Assembly: GCA_024364805.1 (NCBI GenBank)
Contig: CM044496.1
Coordinates: 53,068,961 to 53,089,395, forward strand
Source of the DNA: Euprymna scolopes
Taxonomy: Eukaryota > Mollusca > Cephalopoda > Sepiida > Sepiolidae
Reading direction: 5' to 3'
Length of the DNA stretch: 20,435 bases
The notes beneath the pieces are model-generated. The model had not been told where the DNA came from. It worked only from the letters and a program-made list of their open reading frames with translations, and searched no databases. Numbering within the stretch: position 1 is the stretch's first letter; each line of letters begins with the position of its first letter. Below are positions 1-11,142 of the stretch, in pieces. A program made the position numbers and the translations under genes.

Positions 1-916
1 AAACGTAATCTCGATCGTCATCCACGTCTACAACGTGATCGTTTTCTCGAACGTGTTCTCTCCTATTTATAAGCTTCTTTTTCCTTACCGTGATATCATA
101 TCGCTTACGGCTCAGTATTTGCATATTGCCGTCCGTGTTATGTCACATACATAACAGTGCTTTTCTAAGTGCTAGAAAGTATATAATTGTATCTTTGAAT
201 TCTAATATGGAAACTGGAAGTGATTTCTTTTTTTACGTAATATGTCATTTTTGAGTGAGATACATTTTTTATATGTAAATCGTCCCAAACACGGCATGAA
301 ACCATTTAGTGTAAGGTGTACTAGAGCACGTATAACCTCTCGCATGTAGGGATAAAAACATGTATTTGTTTTAGAAAATATTATAAGAAGACAAAAAAGT
401 CTAAAGGATAATGAGAAGTAGAAGAGAAGGAGAAAAGGGGAGAGGGAGTAACAGACGAGAAAAAAGATACATGCTAAGGAGTAATTCTCGGTTTTATAAA
501 TTTGTCCTTTAGTCCCCATATTCAAGGAGCGATATTTCTGACAACGAGGGAAGAATATGCGTTTTCTGGGTCAAAATCTATTTACCATAACACCCATCGT
601 TTATAGGTATTTGATCTTGAAGTAGTATTTTAGTTCTTCATGCATTGTTTGGATCTATTTCCATAATAGAGTCGAAACAGTAGTTTAAGAAATACGATAA
701 AAACGAATCTGATTAGTTTACTTTGAAATAACAAGAGAAATGTTAAAACCTTAGCCGTAGCCGTAAAATGGATTAGAACCCAGTTTCGTTATTTTCTGTA
801 TCACCAACCATTCTGTTTCTTCTCCAAATGGCATTCACACTTGTAAACGGCTTCTTTCGAAAAGGTATTAAATGTACAAGCGGTTCCCATCCGAAAAGAA
901 AGGTATCGAGGTCCTC
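1..916. other. Non-coding, no gene recognised
   Basis: No domain-bearing reading frame is visible. The longest open stretch, on the minus strand at 202-525, mostly reads through a purine-rich tract and has the skewed Leu/Phe/Ser composition that such a tract produces. The first 60 bases carry several CpG dinucleotides but no recognisable motif. Confidence 0.6.
412..476. repeat. Purine-rich (GA/A) tract
   Basis: The plus strand is almost entirely A and G, in an irregular mix of GAAG, GAGG and AAAA, with few pyrimidine interruptions. It is low-complexity sequence and explains the open reading frame seen on the opposite strand. Confidence 0.7.
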
Positions 917-1034
917 TTACATAAAACTCCTGGTATTCTTAATTTGTCAGCTATCTAGTACTTATCAGGTTGAACCTTACTTAACTTCGGTGATCCAATG
1001 AGAACCGGTGTGTGAACGTGATTTTGCCGTACAT
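917..1034 (-). pseudogene. 5S rRNA-derived copy (5S pseudogene or head of a 5S-type SINE)
   Basis: Read on the minus strand, this segment follows metazoan 5S rRNA nearly end to end with almost no gaps. Landmarks in order are TACGGC and TCACGTT near the 5' end, ACACCGGTTCTC, GATCACCGAAGTTAAG, then AAGTACT, a degraded GGATGGGTGACC region (AGATAGCTGAC), and AATACC near the 3' end. The length of about 118 bases equals a whole 5S gene. By eye about three quarters of positions agree. The first half is well kept; the internal RNA polymerase III promoter region (A box to C box) is degraded, so I expect no function. No T-run terminator directly follows the 3' end. It could be a dispersed 5S pseudogene or the head of a 5S-derived SINE; I recognise no LINE-like tail on the left side. 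Confidence 0.75.
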
Positions 1035-1159
1035 ATCAGCAACCATCAGGCCACATTCACTCTGCATTTAAGAAGAAGAGAAACGTATTACCTTCCTTCT
1101 TAATCTGTTAAGACAGTAAAGAAGTTAAGGTGATCATGAAGTTTGATTAATTTAAAACG

Positions 1160-1561
1160 ATGATCGAATGTCGGCGTAATCTCGGGGAAATATGTCGTTC
1201 GATTTCATTAGCGAGTGCGAAAGAGATTTTTGTTACAAGCAATTGGTTAGTTAAGATTAAACAGAACCTCCCGTCCCAAATGCATTCTCGTCTCTCCTTG
1301 CTTTCGTACGTGTCGCAATTTGAAGCTTCTCTATTATGGGAACAATCTAATTGGTTGCTTGATCGTCTGTGCAGCGCTTCACCGATTTGTCGTCAAATCT
1401 CTTTTGTCACACGAAGAGAAAATAGATTTAAGTTATTCACGTCAACACCGCTGTTGAGAGGCACTCATCGCTACGAAAATGTCTCCGAGATCTCGCGAGA
1501 TTCACTTGTCGGTGCCGATGATCGATTGTCCTCTTTTAAACGGGGTTTGGTAAGATTCTAA
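1160..1561 (+). promoter_or_regulatory. CpG-rich segment with TCTCGCGAGA palindrome; possible promoter or 5' exon
   Basis: This stretch has roughly thirty CpG dinucleotides in 400 bases, against a CpG-poor, AT-rich background. It holds the perfect palindrome TCTCGCGAGA at 1491-1500. In vertebrates that motif marks CpG-island promoters and is bound by BANP; its use in this organism is unknown. The whole segment is open on the plus strand (133 codons, 1160-1561) and ends beside a donor-like GTAAGATT near 1549. The conceptual protein shows no domain I recognise, so I do not call it a gene. Alternatives are a 5' untranslated exon, an unmethylated regulatory element, or a chance open frame in a CpG-rich remnant. 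Confidence 0.3.
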
Positions 1562-1851
1562 ATATATTCTGTGTTTGACAAATTTTCTCTGTCCTCATTA
1601 CAAAATGAATAGCAAGATTGGATGACATTAAATTGGTTGGCTTTATTTCGCAATAATCACGGTGTATAAACGTTATGATGTTACTTTGTCATGAAGCGTG
1701 TCTTATATTATATACTAATAATTGAACTGAGGTTCAGCTTTCGCGTCTCAAATATCCATATAAAAGCAGCGAATCATTTCTATACAGGTATTGTAAATTA
1801 ACACAACGGCAATCAGGAAAAAGCCCAAAATACATTTTACACATAGGTTCA

Positions 1852-2859
<1,008 letters not shown>

Positions 2860-4990
2860 ATGCCCTAGAATCCCGCCAAACAGCAAGACATAGAACTTTT
2901 TGTCGCCTTTTGCTCTACAGTGCTCAAAATAACATACTCAGAGGGGTAAGGAAGCTATATGTTTCGTGCTGGATGTAAAGGATGCAACACCTTATTGAAG
3001 AATACGAGCAAACACAAAATCAAAACACTGCCGAGGAACTGCTACAATCCGTCTAAGAAGACCGAGCAAAAAGATGGATGGAAGTGGAAAAAGAATTTCG
3101 ACCTACTAGATCTAGCTGACATGCCAGGCAAATGATCGAAAAAACTAGATTCTAAAAAGTCCAACCCCAAAACATAATTAGCGATAGGAGCTGACAAAGT
3201 TTCTAAATAAATTAAGTCTCGGGGGCAACGCATTACAGACCACAACTTTGAGAGATCTATCAGGAAGGATCTTTTAAACACCCTTAGAATGACACCAGTG
3301 GAGATACATATCCTGACTGCAACTATAACACTCACAGAAATGACAACAAAAAAACAACCAATAACATACAAAAGTGCAAAGCTGCAGGTGTCGACGGTAT
3401 GTTCCTCGATATGATCATCCACCTCGGGCCAAAGTCTATAAAATGTTTCACTGGCCGAATGACAAAGATTATTGACAAAGTAGATTCCCCCTCTTACTGT
3501 GACAAGCTTAACTAATAGCGATCTTCAACCCCGGAAAACCAGCTAATGAACCTGAAAACTATCTCCCTGATATGCTGCTTCTACAAACTACCAGAGAGAA
3601 TAATTCTCACCAGACTGACTCCCTTCCTTGACTCACACAATTTAACAGAACAAGCAGGCTTCAGGCAGAAGAGAAGTACTGCAGAAAAAGTTATCGTCTT
3701 CATTTCATACATAGAAGCGGGCAACAAAAACCGGCTGAAAATCGGAGCAGTCCTCATTGAGCTTTCAACAGGGTATGATACCGTTTGGACAGGACTCATC
3801 TTCAAACTCGCAGAGGCCATCCCTGTAGAAAGACATGTTTACTTGAAAAATGCAGGAAACCAAACACTATCATGTCATGTCAGACAAGGAAAATAAAAAA
3901 TGGGGTTCCTCAAGGCTCTGCATTTGCACCAACACTCTTTTTACATCTACATCAGCGACATGCCCACAACTACCTCAGTTAAGTTGACGACTGAGCGTTG
4001 GCTCATCAATCAAACAGCTTAAAGGAACTTGAAAATGCTGGGTGAGGACATCACCCTTATGTAAAAATTCTTTGACAAGTGGTACTTAAGAAGGAACACC
4101 AAAAGGACGGTTACATCAGTCTTTCATCTCAACAACCATGAAGCTAGACGAATCATCCAGGCTAAAACTTGCGAAGCAGCCACCTCCCCTGATTAATTCT
4201 CCAATTACATGGAATCACCCTTAATAGAGTGTTGTCCTATCAGACGCAATTTAGAGGATGTGAAAATAAGATTGTAAAAAGAAACAATCTCCTACCAAAA
4301 GTAGCCGGGACGCGATGGGAGTTTCCAAAGAGTCCTCAGAACAGTAACAGTCGCACTCTGCTACAGTGCTACAATATACTGCGTTCCAGCATGATCTCGG
4401 TGCCAATACACAACATCAGTTGACAAAAAACTCCGAGAAAGCATACGTATTACGCCAGGAGGTCTGAAGTCAACTTCATCAAAATGGCCACGAGTAGCAA
4501 GTTCAATCACTCCACATAAGGAAGGACCAAAAATGGATTTAAAACGTCGAGTAGGACACCAGGAATTTACTAATCCAACAAATTTTAAAAGATGCCCAGA
4601 TACCTCCAAACTCAAATTCCGAAAGCCCTTCTAGAATTCAAAAATTAAAAATTTGGACCCAGTTGAGACATGGAAGGAAGAATAGAAAAATAATACTCAC
4701 AAAAGACTGGACATCATTGGAGACTGATCTTTGCGTTTCCTATATTTTACTAGAAATAACAGCAGTGTTTAGCCAAAAACCGGACATGACAAGACACTGC
4801 AGGATTGCATAAAAAAACACAAATGGAGAAAAATACACCCCCCAATCTGTCCAATATGCAAGGAATCCTTTCAGGAAATAGACCATCTTATCCTACACTG
4901 TTCAGTTACCCGACTGGAAGAGGCTATGCAACAGCACATCTATCTGAAGACAATTTCTTAGACTAGTTAAAATTAACAGCATAGAAGTAT
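2860..4990 (+). mobile_element. LINE fragment A (jockey/CR1-like), heavily decayed ORF2
   Basis: Pieces of a non-LTR reverse transcriptase appear in correct order on the plus strand. They are a pre-RT region (RAKRWMEVEKEF near 3052), AAGVDGMFLDMIIHLGPK near 3382, NLKTISLICCFYKLPERI (3546), TEQAGFRQKRSTAEKV (about 3646), motif A IGAVLIELSTGYDTVW (3741-3788), motif B NGVPQGSAFAPTLF (3899-3940), a damaged motif C where Asp-Asp survives at 3986-3991 directly before a stop, RNNLLPKVAGTRW (about 4279), and a C-terminal Cys/His knuckle CPICKESFQEIDHLILHC (4848-4901). Frame changes about every 100-300 bases and several in-frame stops show an old, dead copy. The endonuclease domain is absent, so the copy is 5'-truncated. 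Both ends are approximate; no clear A-tail was seen. It differs from B, C and D and belongs to another family. Confidence 0.85.
3546..3896 (+). pseudogene. Reverse-transcriptase palm/fingers fragment of LINE A
   Basis: This is the longest open piece of element A, 116 codons. It covers the fingers-to-palm part of the RT from the NLKTISL block through motif A, where GYDTVW keeps the first catalytic Asp. It runs into scrambled sequence after motif A. The motif B block continues just downstream after a frame change. A working polymerase would need motif C, which is broken here, so this is a relic and not a host gene. Confidence 0.8.
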
Positions 4991-5304
4991 AACCCACACG
5001 ATAGGACTACTAATTAAATTGATGATCAATAATGGATAACAAAAACGAATGCAAATATCTTACATGAATATATTATCTGTTTTTTTCGAAGCCTCTGATA
5101 AGTCCTTATTTAAATTATGTCAATTTTAATGCCCAAGCATTTCAACGGTAAAGGTATGTTTATCTAACTTTATTATTTTTGTTATCACCATTCTACCGTT
5201 TACCAAAGCCGTGTAACCACTCGATTCTAAAGGTTAATGAGTGAATCCCCGTGATAAACAGTAATCGTAGAAAGATGTAGAAATCGATTATTTTCGAAGA
5301 CGGT
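4991..5304. other. Non-coding gap between LINE fragments
   Basis: AT-rich sequence. The left part may hold the 3' untranslated end of element A and the last tens of bases the 3' untranslated end of fragment F, but neither boundary is clear. Confidence 0.5.
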
Positions 5305-5530
5305 TAAACAAGAATTTGTTTACGTTGGACTTGGAAACAACAATTTTATAGTCAGCTGGGAAGCAGCCCTTTGATACTGTGTTACACATGTGAGAAGCTT
5401 TTTTAATGAAACACTGCTCATACAATTTTCATTTTTTATAACAGATAGAGAGTAAATATAATCTGATTGGTAGTGTTTGTAACTAGGCGAGTGTTTTACA
5501 CGCTGAAACAATAGATCGAGGCTCACTCGG
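5305..5530 (-). mobile_element. LINE fragment F: 3' end of a jockey-like ORF2 (E family)
   Basis: Read on the minus strand, the end of the segment encodes CFPADYKIVVSKSNVNKFLF. This is the closing peptide of a jockey-like ORF2, and close matches occur at the ends of fragments E (near 18005-18060) and I (near 15520-15590). Upstream pieces (QCFIKKASHMCNTV and a short stretch in another frame) fit the preceding conserved FYKKSFFPR region of that family. Only the last 60-70 codons remain, in more than one frame. Confidence 0.65.
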
Positions 5531-6669
5531 ATGCATGTAAGGAATATAAAGATAGAGTAGAGATAAAATCACTGCGACTCTTCTGTTAGAAAGAGCTATT
5601 AGAAAAGATTAAAAAAGCATCGCCATCAGATTTCGGAGTCGGTTTTTTACACTCTCTAGGCAAGAAACGGTGTTTCGAGCACCCAACATCAGATGTGGTA
5701 ACAGTACTCTATTTTAGGACTATTAGGCTCTTATTTAGCTAGAGGACTTTTTTATCAATTTTGTTTCAATTGTTTTTTTAATATTGCAGGCTGAGAGAAG
5801 ATAAAAAGAAAGATAAGATATTCCTGTATGTGTTCCTTGTATATTCTTTATGTATTCAGGTCAAAGGAATAATTAATTTCTAACTTTATAGACAAATATA
5901 TTCATTATTCATCTGTTTAGTTCCTCCTCAGAAATAAAAAATATAAAGGCTTTTCCTTTCTTTAGTAAACGAAGTTATTTTTGTAATTATATTATATCAG
6001 AGCGTATAATAATATTACATACTTTTTATATTTTTATTTGGTTATCATACGTGTATTTCTTAATTACAAAGCCTAGACGATATTTTGCGATTGGTTTCAT
6101 GAGCTCATTTTTAACGTCTTTTTATGACTTCGTTGGAGAGTAGTCGTTGCTGAATTCTTTCATCATAACGTGACAAACTCTGCTATATAAGTTTAACCTT
6201 TTAGTGGAACCTATTTTTTAACGCTCTTAATTAAGTCGATCGCAGGGCTGAATCACACAGCGCTGGAGGCCAACATTAATTTCAAACAGGCTTGTTGATC
6301 ACAATAGAAAAATATCACCAAATAAAACACGCGACACACAAATAAAATGCATGAGTTTATTGATTCTCTGGAGTGAACAGTGTTTTTAAGTACCTCTAGA
6401 TGGTGACATACTATCTAATCCACTATATATATATATATGTCTCGCAGATGAATTTCCGATTAAAAAAGCAGTGAGTAAACCGAAAAACAGAAGACAGCTT
6501 AGTCGTGATAAAGGTATGCAAGTTGCACATCTTTTCCCTCATATTGTCTTATAACATGAATTATCATTGTATGATTAACACTACAAAAGCATTAAAATTA
6601 TATTTGCGTACTACTTATAAAACATGTGACATTGTTGATTTATTAGTTTTAAGAATAACTACTAACCGT
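5531..6669. other. AT-rich non-coding stretch
   Basis: No domain or RNA gene is recognisable. There is a short (TA)n run near 6423-6438. A GC-richer patch near 6238-6295 matches nothing I know. Confidence 0.6.
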
Positions 6670-7858
6670 GATGCTTGACAGCGGTAGCTCTAGATATAAC
6701 TCAGGCTTTTGACAGGGTATGGCATGAAGGTCTTCTCAAGAAAATCAGATCATACGGCATCACTGGAAGAATACTTAACATGATTAAATCCCTCTTAGAT
6801 ACGAGAAAAATCCAATCTGTCCTCAGTGGTCGTACATCTAAACAATATGATATAAATGCGAAAGTGTCTCAAGGGTCTATCCTTGGACCTCTATTATTCC
6901 TAATATTCATAAATGACTTCCCTGACAAAATTGTCTGTTAGATGGGTATATATGTCGATGACACCACGCTCTATAACAGACACGACAGGAAAACAAATGA
7001 ACGCATATCTAAAGAAATAGCAGAAACACTAGAGGATGACCTCCAATCTGTAGTGAAATGGGGACAAAAATGGATGGTCACATTCAATGCTGCCAAGACT
7101 TAATTGTTTCCTTAAATAACTACACGAAGCCTCTACCAGCAATAGCAATGGCCAAAGACTTTATCTGAAATCACATCTTTTAAACTTCTAGGCCTAATGT
7201 TCACAGGAAACATGAGTTGTAACAATTACATTGAGAGCATTGCCAGGACCGCTGCGAAAAAGGTAGGTTCTCTCTACCGTGCTGGAAAGCTACTAACGCC
7301 CGAAAGTATCATATACCTCTATAAGGCCACCATTCGCCCATGTATGGAGTATTGTTGTCATATTTGGGCCGGCGCATCTGCTATTAGTCTCTCACTCCTA
7401 GACAAGGTTCAAAAGAGAGTCGTCAACCTAGCAGGCCCTGAACTGTCATCCAAGCTTCAGCCTCTGTCCCATCGACGCAATGTAGTATCCCTCTGCCTGT
7501 TCTACAAGTACTTTAATTGTGAATGTTTCAACAAACTACAAGCACTTGTACCTCCTCTACGTAAATCCCCCGACAAACCCGACAAGCAGCAAAATCCCAC
7601 CCCTTCACAGTAGAGATCCCTAGATGTAAGAGAGCCTTCTACTCCAGTAGTTTCTTTTCCAGAACCGCTAGACTTTGCAATTCCCTTCTAGGTTCCTGCT
7701 TCCCCAACTGTACTGGCATGCAGAAGTGTAATGTGAACCGACATCTTGTTTCCCAACTCTCCCCCTAGTACCCCTGTAGCCCGTGTCCCTAATAGTAGCC
7801 CCCTACATCAAAGTGGCAATGTGCCTTGTTTGAGGTGAAAATGTAAAAAAAAAAAAAA
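6670..7858 (+). mobile_element. LINE fragment B (jockey-like), 5'-truncated, with A-tail
   Basis: The element begins abruptly inside the RT at motif A (AVALDITQAFDRVW, about 6678-6724). It continues through motif B (KVSQGSILGPLLFLIFIND, about 6858), motif C as YVDD (6951-6962) instead of the family's YADD, and FKLLGLMFTGNMSCNNYIES. The C-terminal domain includes YLYKATIRPCMEYCCHIWAG (about 7314) and LQPLSHRRNVVSLCLFYKYF (about 7456). The last ORF2 block ends at a TAG at 7766-7768. The 3' untranslated region ends in CTTGTTTGAGGTGAAAATGT followed by 14 A (7845-7858). It carries an in-frame stop just before motif C (6939-6941) and two or more small frame changes at about 7100-7190. Same family as C, D and H. 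No clear target-site duplication was found. Confidence 0.9.
7197..7613 (+). pseudogene. C-terminal domain of LINE B ORF2 (open 138-codon piece)
   Basis: This is the thumb and C-terminal part of the ORF2 protein, with the family hallmarks NNYIESIARTAAKKVGSLYR, LYKATIRPCMEYCCHIWAG and LDKVQKRVVNLAGPEL. The frame stops at 7611-7613, but the family reading continues in another frame (VEIPRCKRAFYSSSFFSR and so on) to 7768. It is an element relic; nothing suggests a host function. Confidence 0.8.
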
Positions 7859-8879
7859 GATTTTTTTGTCCCCTCAGTGTCTGCCGATCTGCGTCTCTTG
7901 ATTCCCAAAGAGAATAAGACTAAGTTAATAAAAATAAAAAAATATACAATTAATTATGACGTGGTCTCTTCTCCCTGTGCCAACTTTCTCTCTCTAAATA
8001 AAACCGTTAAAATTTCACACATGTGCAGGAACTACACGTTTATAAAACAGCCACAAGTGAACTGTTTGTGTACTGTTAAAATGTTGCACTAAAAGAAATG
8101 CGAGACTCGCCATAGAGAGAGAATAAAGAGTTAGAACCAAAATATGCGTAAATAATTATATCAAATAATGCGTAAATTATAACCCAATCGGTTCTAAATA
8201 TGATTACATCATTTGTAAAACGAATAAACATAATTTCTAATGTTAACAAGCAAAATGTTTTGTTATATTCTAATAAACATATAACTGATATTGTATGGCT
8301 GACGAGAACTTGACATAAGTAGAATGCAGTTATGTAAACAGATAGTAATATGTGGGTAATACAGTTGAAGTGATAGAAACGCATACAGTAACTATCATAC
8401 TACGCTACAATACAATTTCATTTATACAAGACAGGAAAAATAATAATTCCATGTACAAAAGTTAATGATTTCCAATAATCAACTAACTAATCATGTTACT
8501 TCCGGCTTTATCACGCTAATACACTGATCTTCATTAAATCATCGGCGTTAAGCGGTGTCGAGACTTGTCAGTGCTCAATAAGACACTATTTAGGTGTTGT
8601 ATGTGTTTTACGCTTATCGCGACATTGTTTCCAGTTGTCCTGGACTTCTTCTTGACAGAGGAAGTGATGCTTGAATTGCGCAACCTTTGCTGCACAATTA
8701 CATACGCATGGTACTCTGACAATAGTTATTTTTTATCTCTCGAGAAAGAATGGAGACCATTAATTTATGTTTTATTCTTAATATACTCTCACTATATTCT
8801 TCTTCTACAACCACAACTTTCTCTACGTTTTTACTCCTACAATTTCTCATAGTGTCTATTTAATCTTTGACACTTTTTA
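7859..8879. other. Non-coding stretch, no recognised gene
   Basis: The open frames here (7877-8092, 8565-8852 plus; 8076-8384 minus) have no domain I recognise and unremarkable composition. The left part of the R element may start somewhere before 8880, but I cannot see its 5' boundary. Confidence 0.5.
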
Positions 8880-9815
8880 TCATATACGATATTTAACAAA
8901 CAATCTAAAAAAAACAATGTGCATACAAACAAACAGAAGAACCTCCGTCACAAAATAGACCAAACATTTGGGACAAGATTGTCTTACGAGACAGTATCTG
9001 AAAACAACTCGGCTACGGAAATAGTCCAAAAGAGTTGCCAAAAATACACCAAGAAATTCCATTGCAAAGAAACTAGAAAAATTAGACAAGTATTATTTGC
9101 AAGGTATTTTCTGGATGAATTTACCCAGGACTATATAGATAAGACAGGCTCTATAGACTGGTTAAAAAGAGAATCGATCCTCTATGTCCAGGACATTATA
9201 ATGGCTGCCTAACATCCATGCTTTATTACCAATGCTTTTAAAAAGATAAGTGGTTTAAGCAATTGCAACAAGTGTGAACTCTTCCACACAGAAGTAGAGA
9301 GTGTGACCCACCTGACACTCAACTGTAAGATTCTGTTAGGGTACGGTTACTATACGACGCGGCACAATGCAGTGTGTAAATATGTAATCTGGACGATCTG
9401 TAAAATACTGAATATTGAATGTGTCAGCACGTCTTTATGAACATATACCAGAAATAACAGTGTGAAATAAGTTATGCATCATCTACTATAATCATGCAAT
9501 AACTGCAGCTACATACCTACATAATAGAGCAATAAAACTTCATATAGTGCTATGAAACAAGGAGAGACAATCACATTTAGTAGAAGTTAGTGACTCCCAA
9601 TGATTCTCAGTTAAACAGATCTGAAAGAAAAATATAACGAAACACAACAGTCGTATACATGATATAAAAGAAACAGGAATCTTAGGAAGATCTCTATCAT
9701 TCCAGTAATTATCAAAGCAACTGGACTCATGAAAAAGAATTTTCACAACCTACCTGGCAGATATACCCTTTGACCCAAGTGCAGGAAGATACAAACAATT
9801 GCAATTAAAGGGACC
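8880..9815 (+). mobile_element. LINE fragment R: C-terminal part of a restriction-like-endonuclease (R2/R4/Dong-type) LINE
   Basis: The plus strand reads RHKIDQTFG, EIVQKSCQKYTKKFHCKETR, RYFLDEFTQDYIDKTGSIDWL and IIMAA. An in-frame TAA at 9210-9212 follows, and then ITNAFKKISGL, a Cys/His knuckle (KCELFHTEVESVTHLTLNC, 9270-9326) and YYTTRHNAVCKYVIWTICK (about 9348). In my recollection this order (DWL, knuckle, RHN) is typical of LINEs whose endonuclease lies C-terminal to the RT. In the next frame, from about 9436, come EHIPEITV, RAIKLHIVL (probably the altered KPDIV-like catalytic block), HLVEVSDSQ and FSVKQI. After a further frame change come IIKATGLMKKNFHN and YLADIPFDPSAGRYKQLQLKG (to about 9815). 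The usual second Cys of the knuckle appears replaced by Phe. Two or more frame changes and several stops make it dead. The family assignment is from memory of the motif pattern. Confidence 0.7.
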
Positions 9816-10234
9816 ATTAGAATAAAAACAGATCTCTTAGTTGGAATATCTGAGATAGCGGGTGAATGTTTTGCATTTGGTCGGATGCCCTATCCCCATC
9901 TTTAACAAACTGATGAGAAAAGTTTCTAAAAATTGGAATTAAACAATATAAAATATCCTGTCTCCTTTTTAAAACATCGCTTTATATATGCAACTACATT
10001 TATATAATCAGGTATGAATATGTACTTGTAGCTAGTAAGCTTTATAGAGCATCTGTATTTAATCCCAAGAGACGATCGTTGCCTTAATTGCCAAAAGTAT
10101 ATTTATTAATACTTTGCTGTGCTCCGGTATAGAGCACTTTTGAATCGAATATTGAAAATTTAGACAAAATAAAATAATATATGCATAACTCTAATACTTT
10201 GTAATAAGTATTAACATTTAATTTTATACATACA
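9816..10234. other. Flank of element R; non-coding
   Basis: A short open stretch directly after the last R motif (about 9814-9900, encoding TIRIKTDLLVGISEIAGE) could be the end of the R protein, but I cannot confirm it. The rest is AT-rich and carries no recognised feature. Confidence 0.4.
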
Positions 10235-10342
10235 GACACTAGTGTTTCATGATTTCGCAACAATGTAGGAAGCGATATTTACTGCTGATCGGGAGATTCG
10301 AACCCATTCACAAATCCCTCTTGACTCCATGGTCACTGGCAT
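10235..10342 (-). repeat. Short interspersed repeat copy S1 with tRNA-like B box
   Basis: This segment aligns with 10762-10862 over its length. Shared blocks in order are GACACTA-TGTTTCAT, TGTAGGAAG-GATA-TTA-TGCTG, TCACAAA and a closing GACTCCA. On the minus strand, 10295-10305 reads GGGTTCGAATC, a good match to the RNA polymerase III B box (GGTTCGANNCC), which suggests a tRNA-derived SINE. No convincing A box or cloverleaf was found, so it is not a tRNA gene. Confidence 0.55.
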
Positions 10343-10761
10343 TTTTTACGAGAATAAACGGAAATCAGACACTTATAAATGCCAAATGCGAGCATGACAT
10401 AATAAACAATCATAGAGTATTCTACGAATGGAAGTCGGACTGCTGTATATCACTAGTTGATCCCTTTTTCAGACAACTCAATTGTATTTACTTAAAAGGG
10501 ATTATAATAATTTTGCTTTGTCTTTTGGCTAGGAAAAAAATGTAGTATCTGCTCTGAAATAAGACTTCACATTTTCATTGGAAGATAATCCTCCGAGACT
10601 GAGACATTTCTTTTTAATTTTTGTTCCTATTCAGAGGGCTTTTTTTTTTATTTTCCTTACATTAAACACCGATCTTGTGTTTAACTTTGCCCTCGTAGGT
10701 AGGCAACTAAATGTGAACAATAATACTTTTGAATACATATTGAATATTTATTATCGCTAGA
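10343..10761. other. Spacer between the two S repeats
   Basis: Two open frames on the plus strand (10249-10545, which overlaps S1, and 10578-10760) show no recognisable domain. The sequence is AT-rich and otherwise featureless. Confidence 0.5.
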
Positions 10762-10862
10762 GACACTACTGTTTCATTCGATTGCAATCATCAGTGTAGG
10801 AAGTGATACTTATTGCTGGTTCGGTGACTCGGACTAAGTCACAAAGGTGGACTAGACTCCAA
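10762..10862 (-). repeat. Short interspersed repeat copy S2
   Basis: Second copy of the repeat at 10235-10342, in the same orientation, diverged by roughly a third of positions by eye. The B-box position (10825-10835) has decayed. S2 keeps a TTGCAATCATCAGTGTAGG block that is shortened in S1. Confidence 0.55.
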
Positions 10863-10869
10863 AAGCAAA

Positions 10870-10895
10870 GATTTTAACTCTAGATTTTAACTCTA
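10870..10895. repeat. 13-bp perfect tandem duplication
   Basis: The unit GATTTTAACTCTA occurs twice head to tail directly after S2. Confidence 0.9.
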
Positions 10896-11142
10896 CGAAA
10901 ATCACGTATATTTTGATCGGTTTGTGACACAAAATTATATACGTATAAGTTTCTAATTTGGTAGTTTTTGGAAATACAGAATTAGCCGTCGATTTTGATT
11001 AGTTGAGATATAATATTCAAGGCTCCGAATAATTGATAGCATGAAAGTAAAACACTTACAAACAATAATAAAAACTGGTTGACATTCTGTAAAACTCAGC
11101 AATCAATCTTAATCAATGAATCCAGTCCAACCAATCAGGACT

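Noticed and set aside
202-525. 107-codon minus-strand open frame with hydrophobic stretches
   Set aside because: The hydrophobicity comes from reading a purine tract in reverse; no domain visible.
1160-1561. 133-codon open frame as a protein-coding gene
   Set aside because: No recognisable domain or homologue. A CpG-rich segment can stay open by chance, so I kept it only as a possible regulatory or 5' exon region.
7861-7877. Splice acceptor-like sequence (T-run, CCCCTCAG)
   Set aside because: No supporting exon is recognisable downstream; such motifs arise often by chance beside a LINE A-tail.
8565-8852. 95-codon plus-strand open frame with hydrophobic segments
   Set aside because: Unrecognised, overlapped by another open frame on the other strand, and in AT-rich sequence where such frames are common.
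10295-10305. tRNA gene on the minus strand
   Set aside because: Only the B box is convincing; no A box, acceptor stem or anticodon arm could be drawn.
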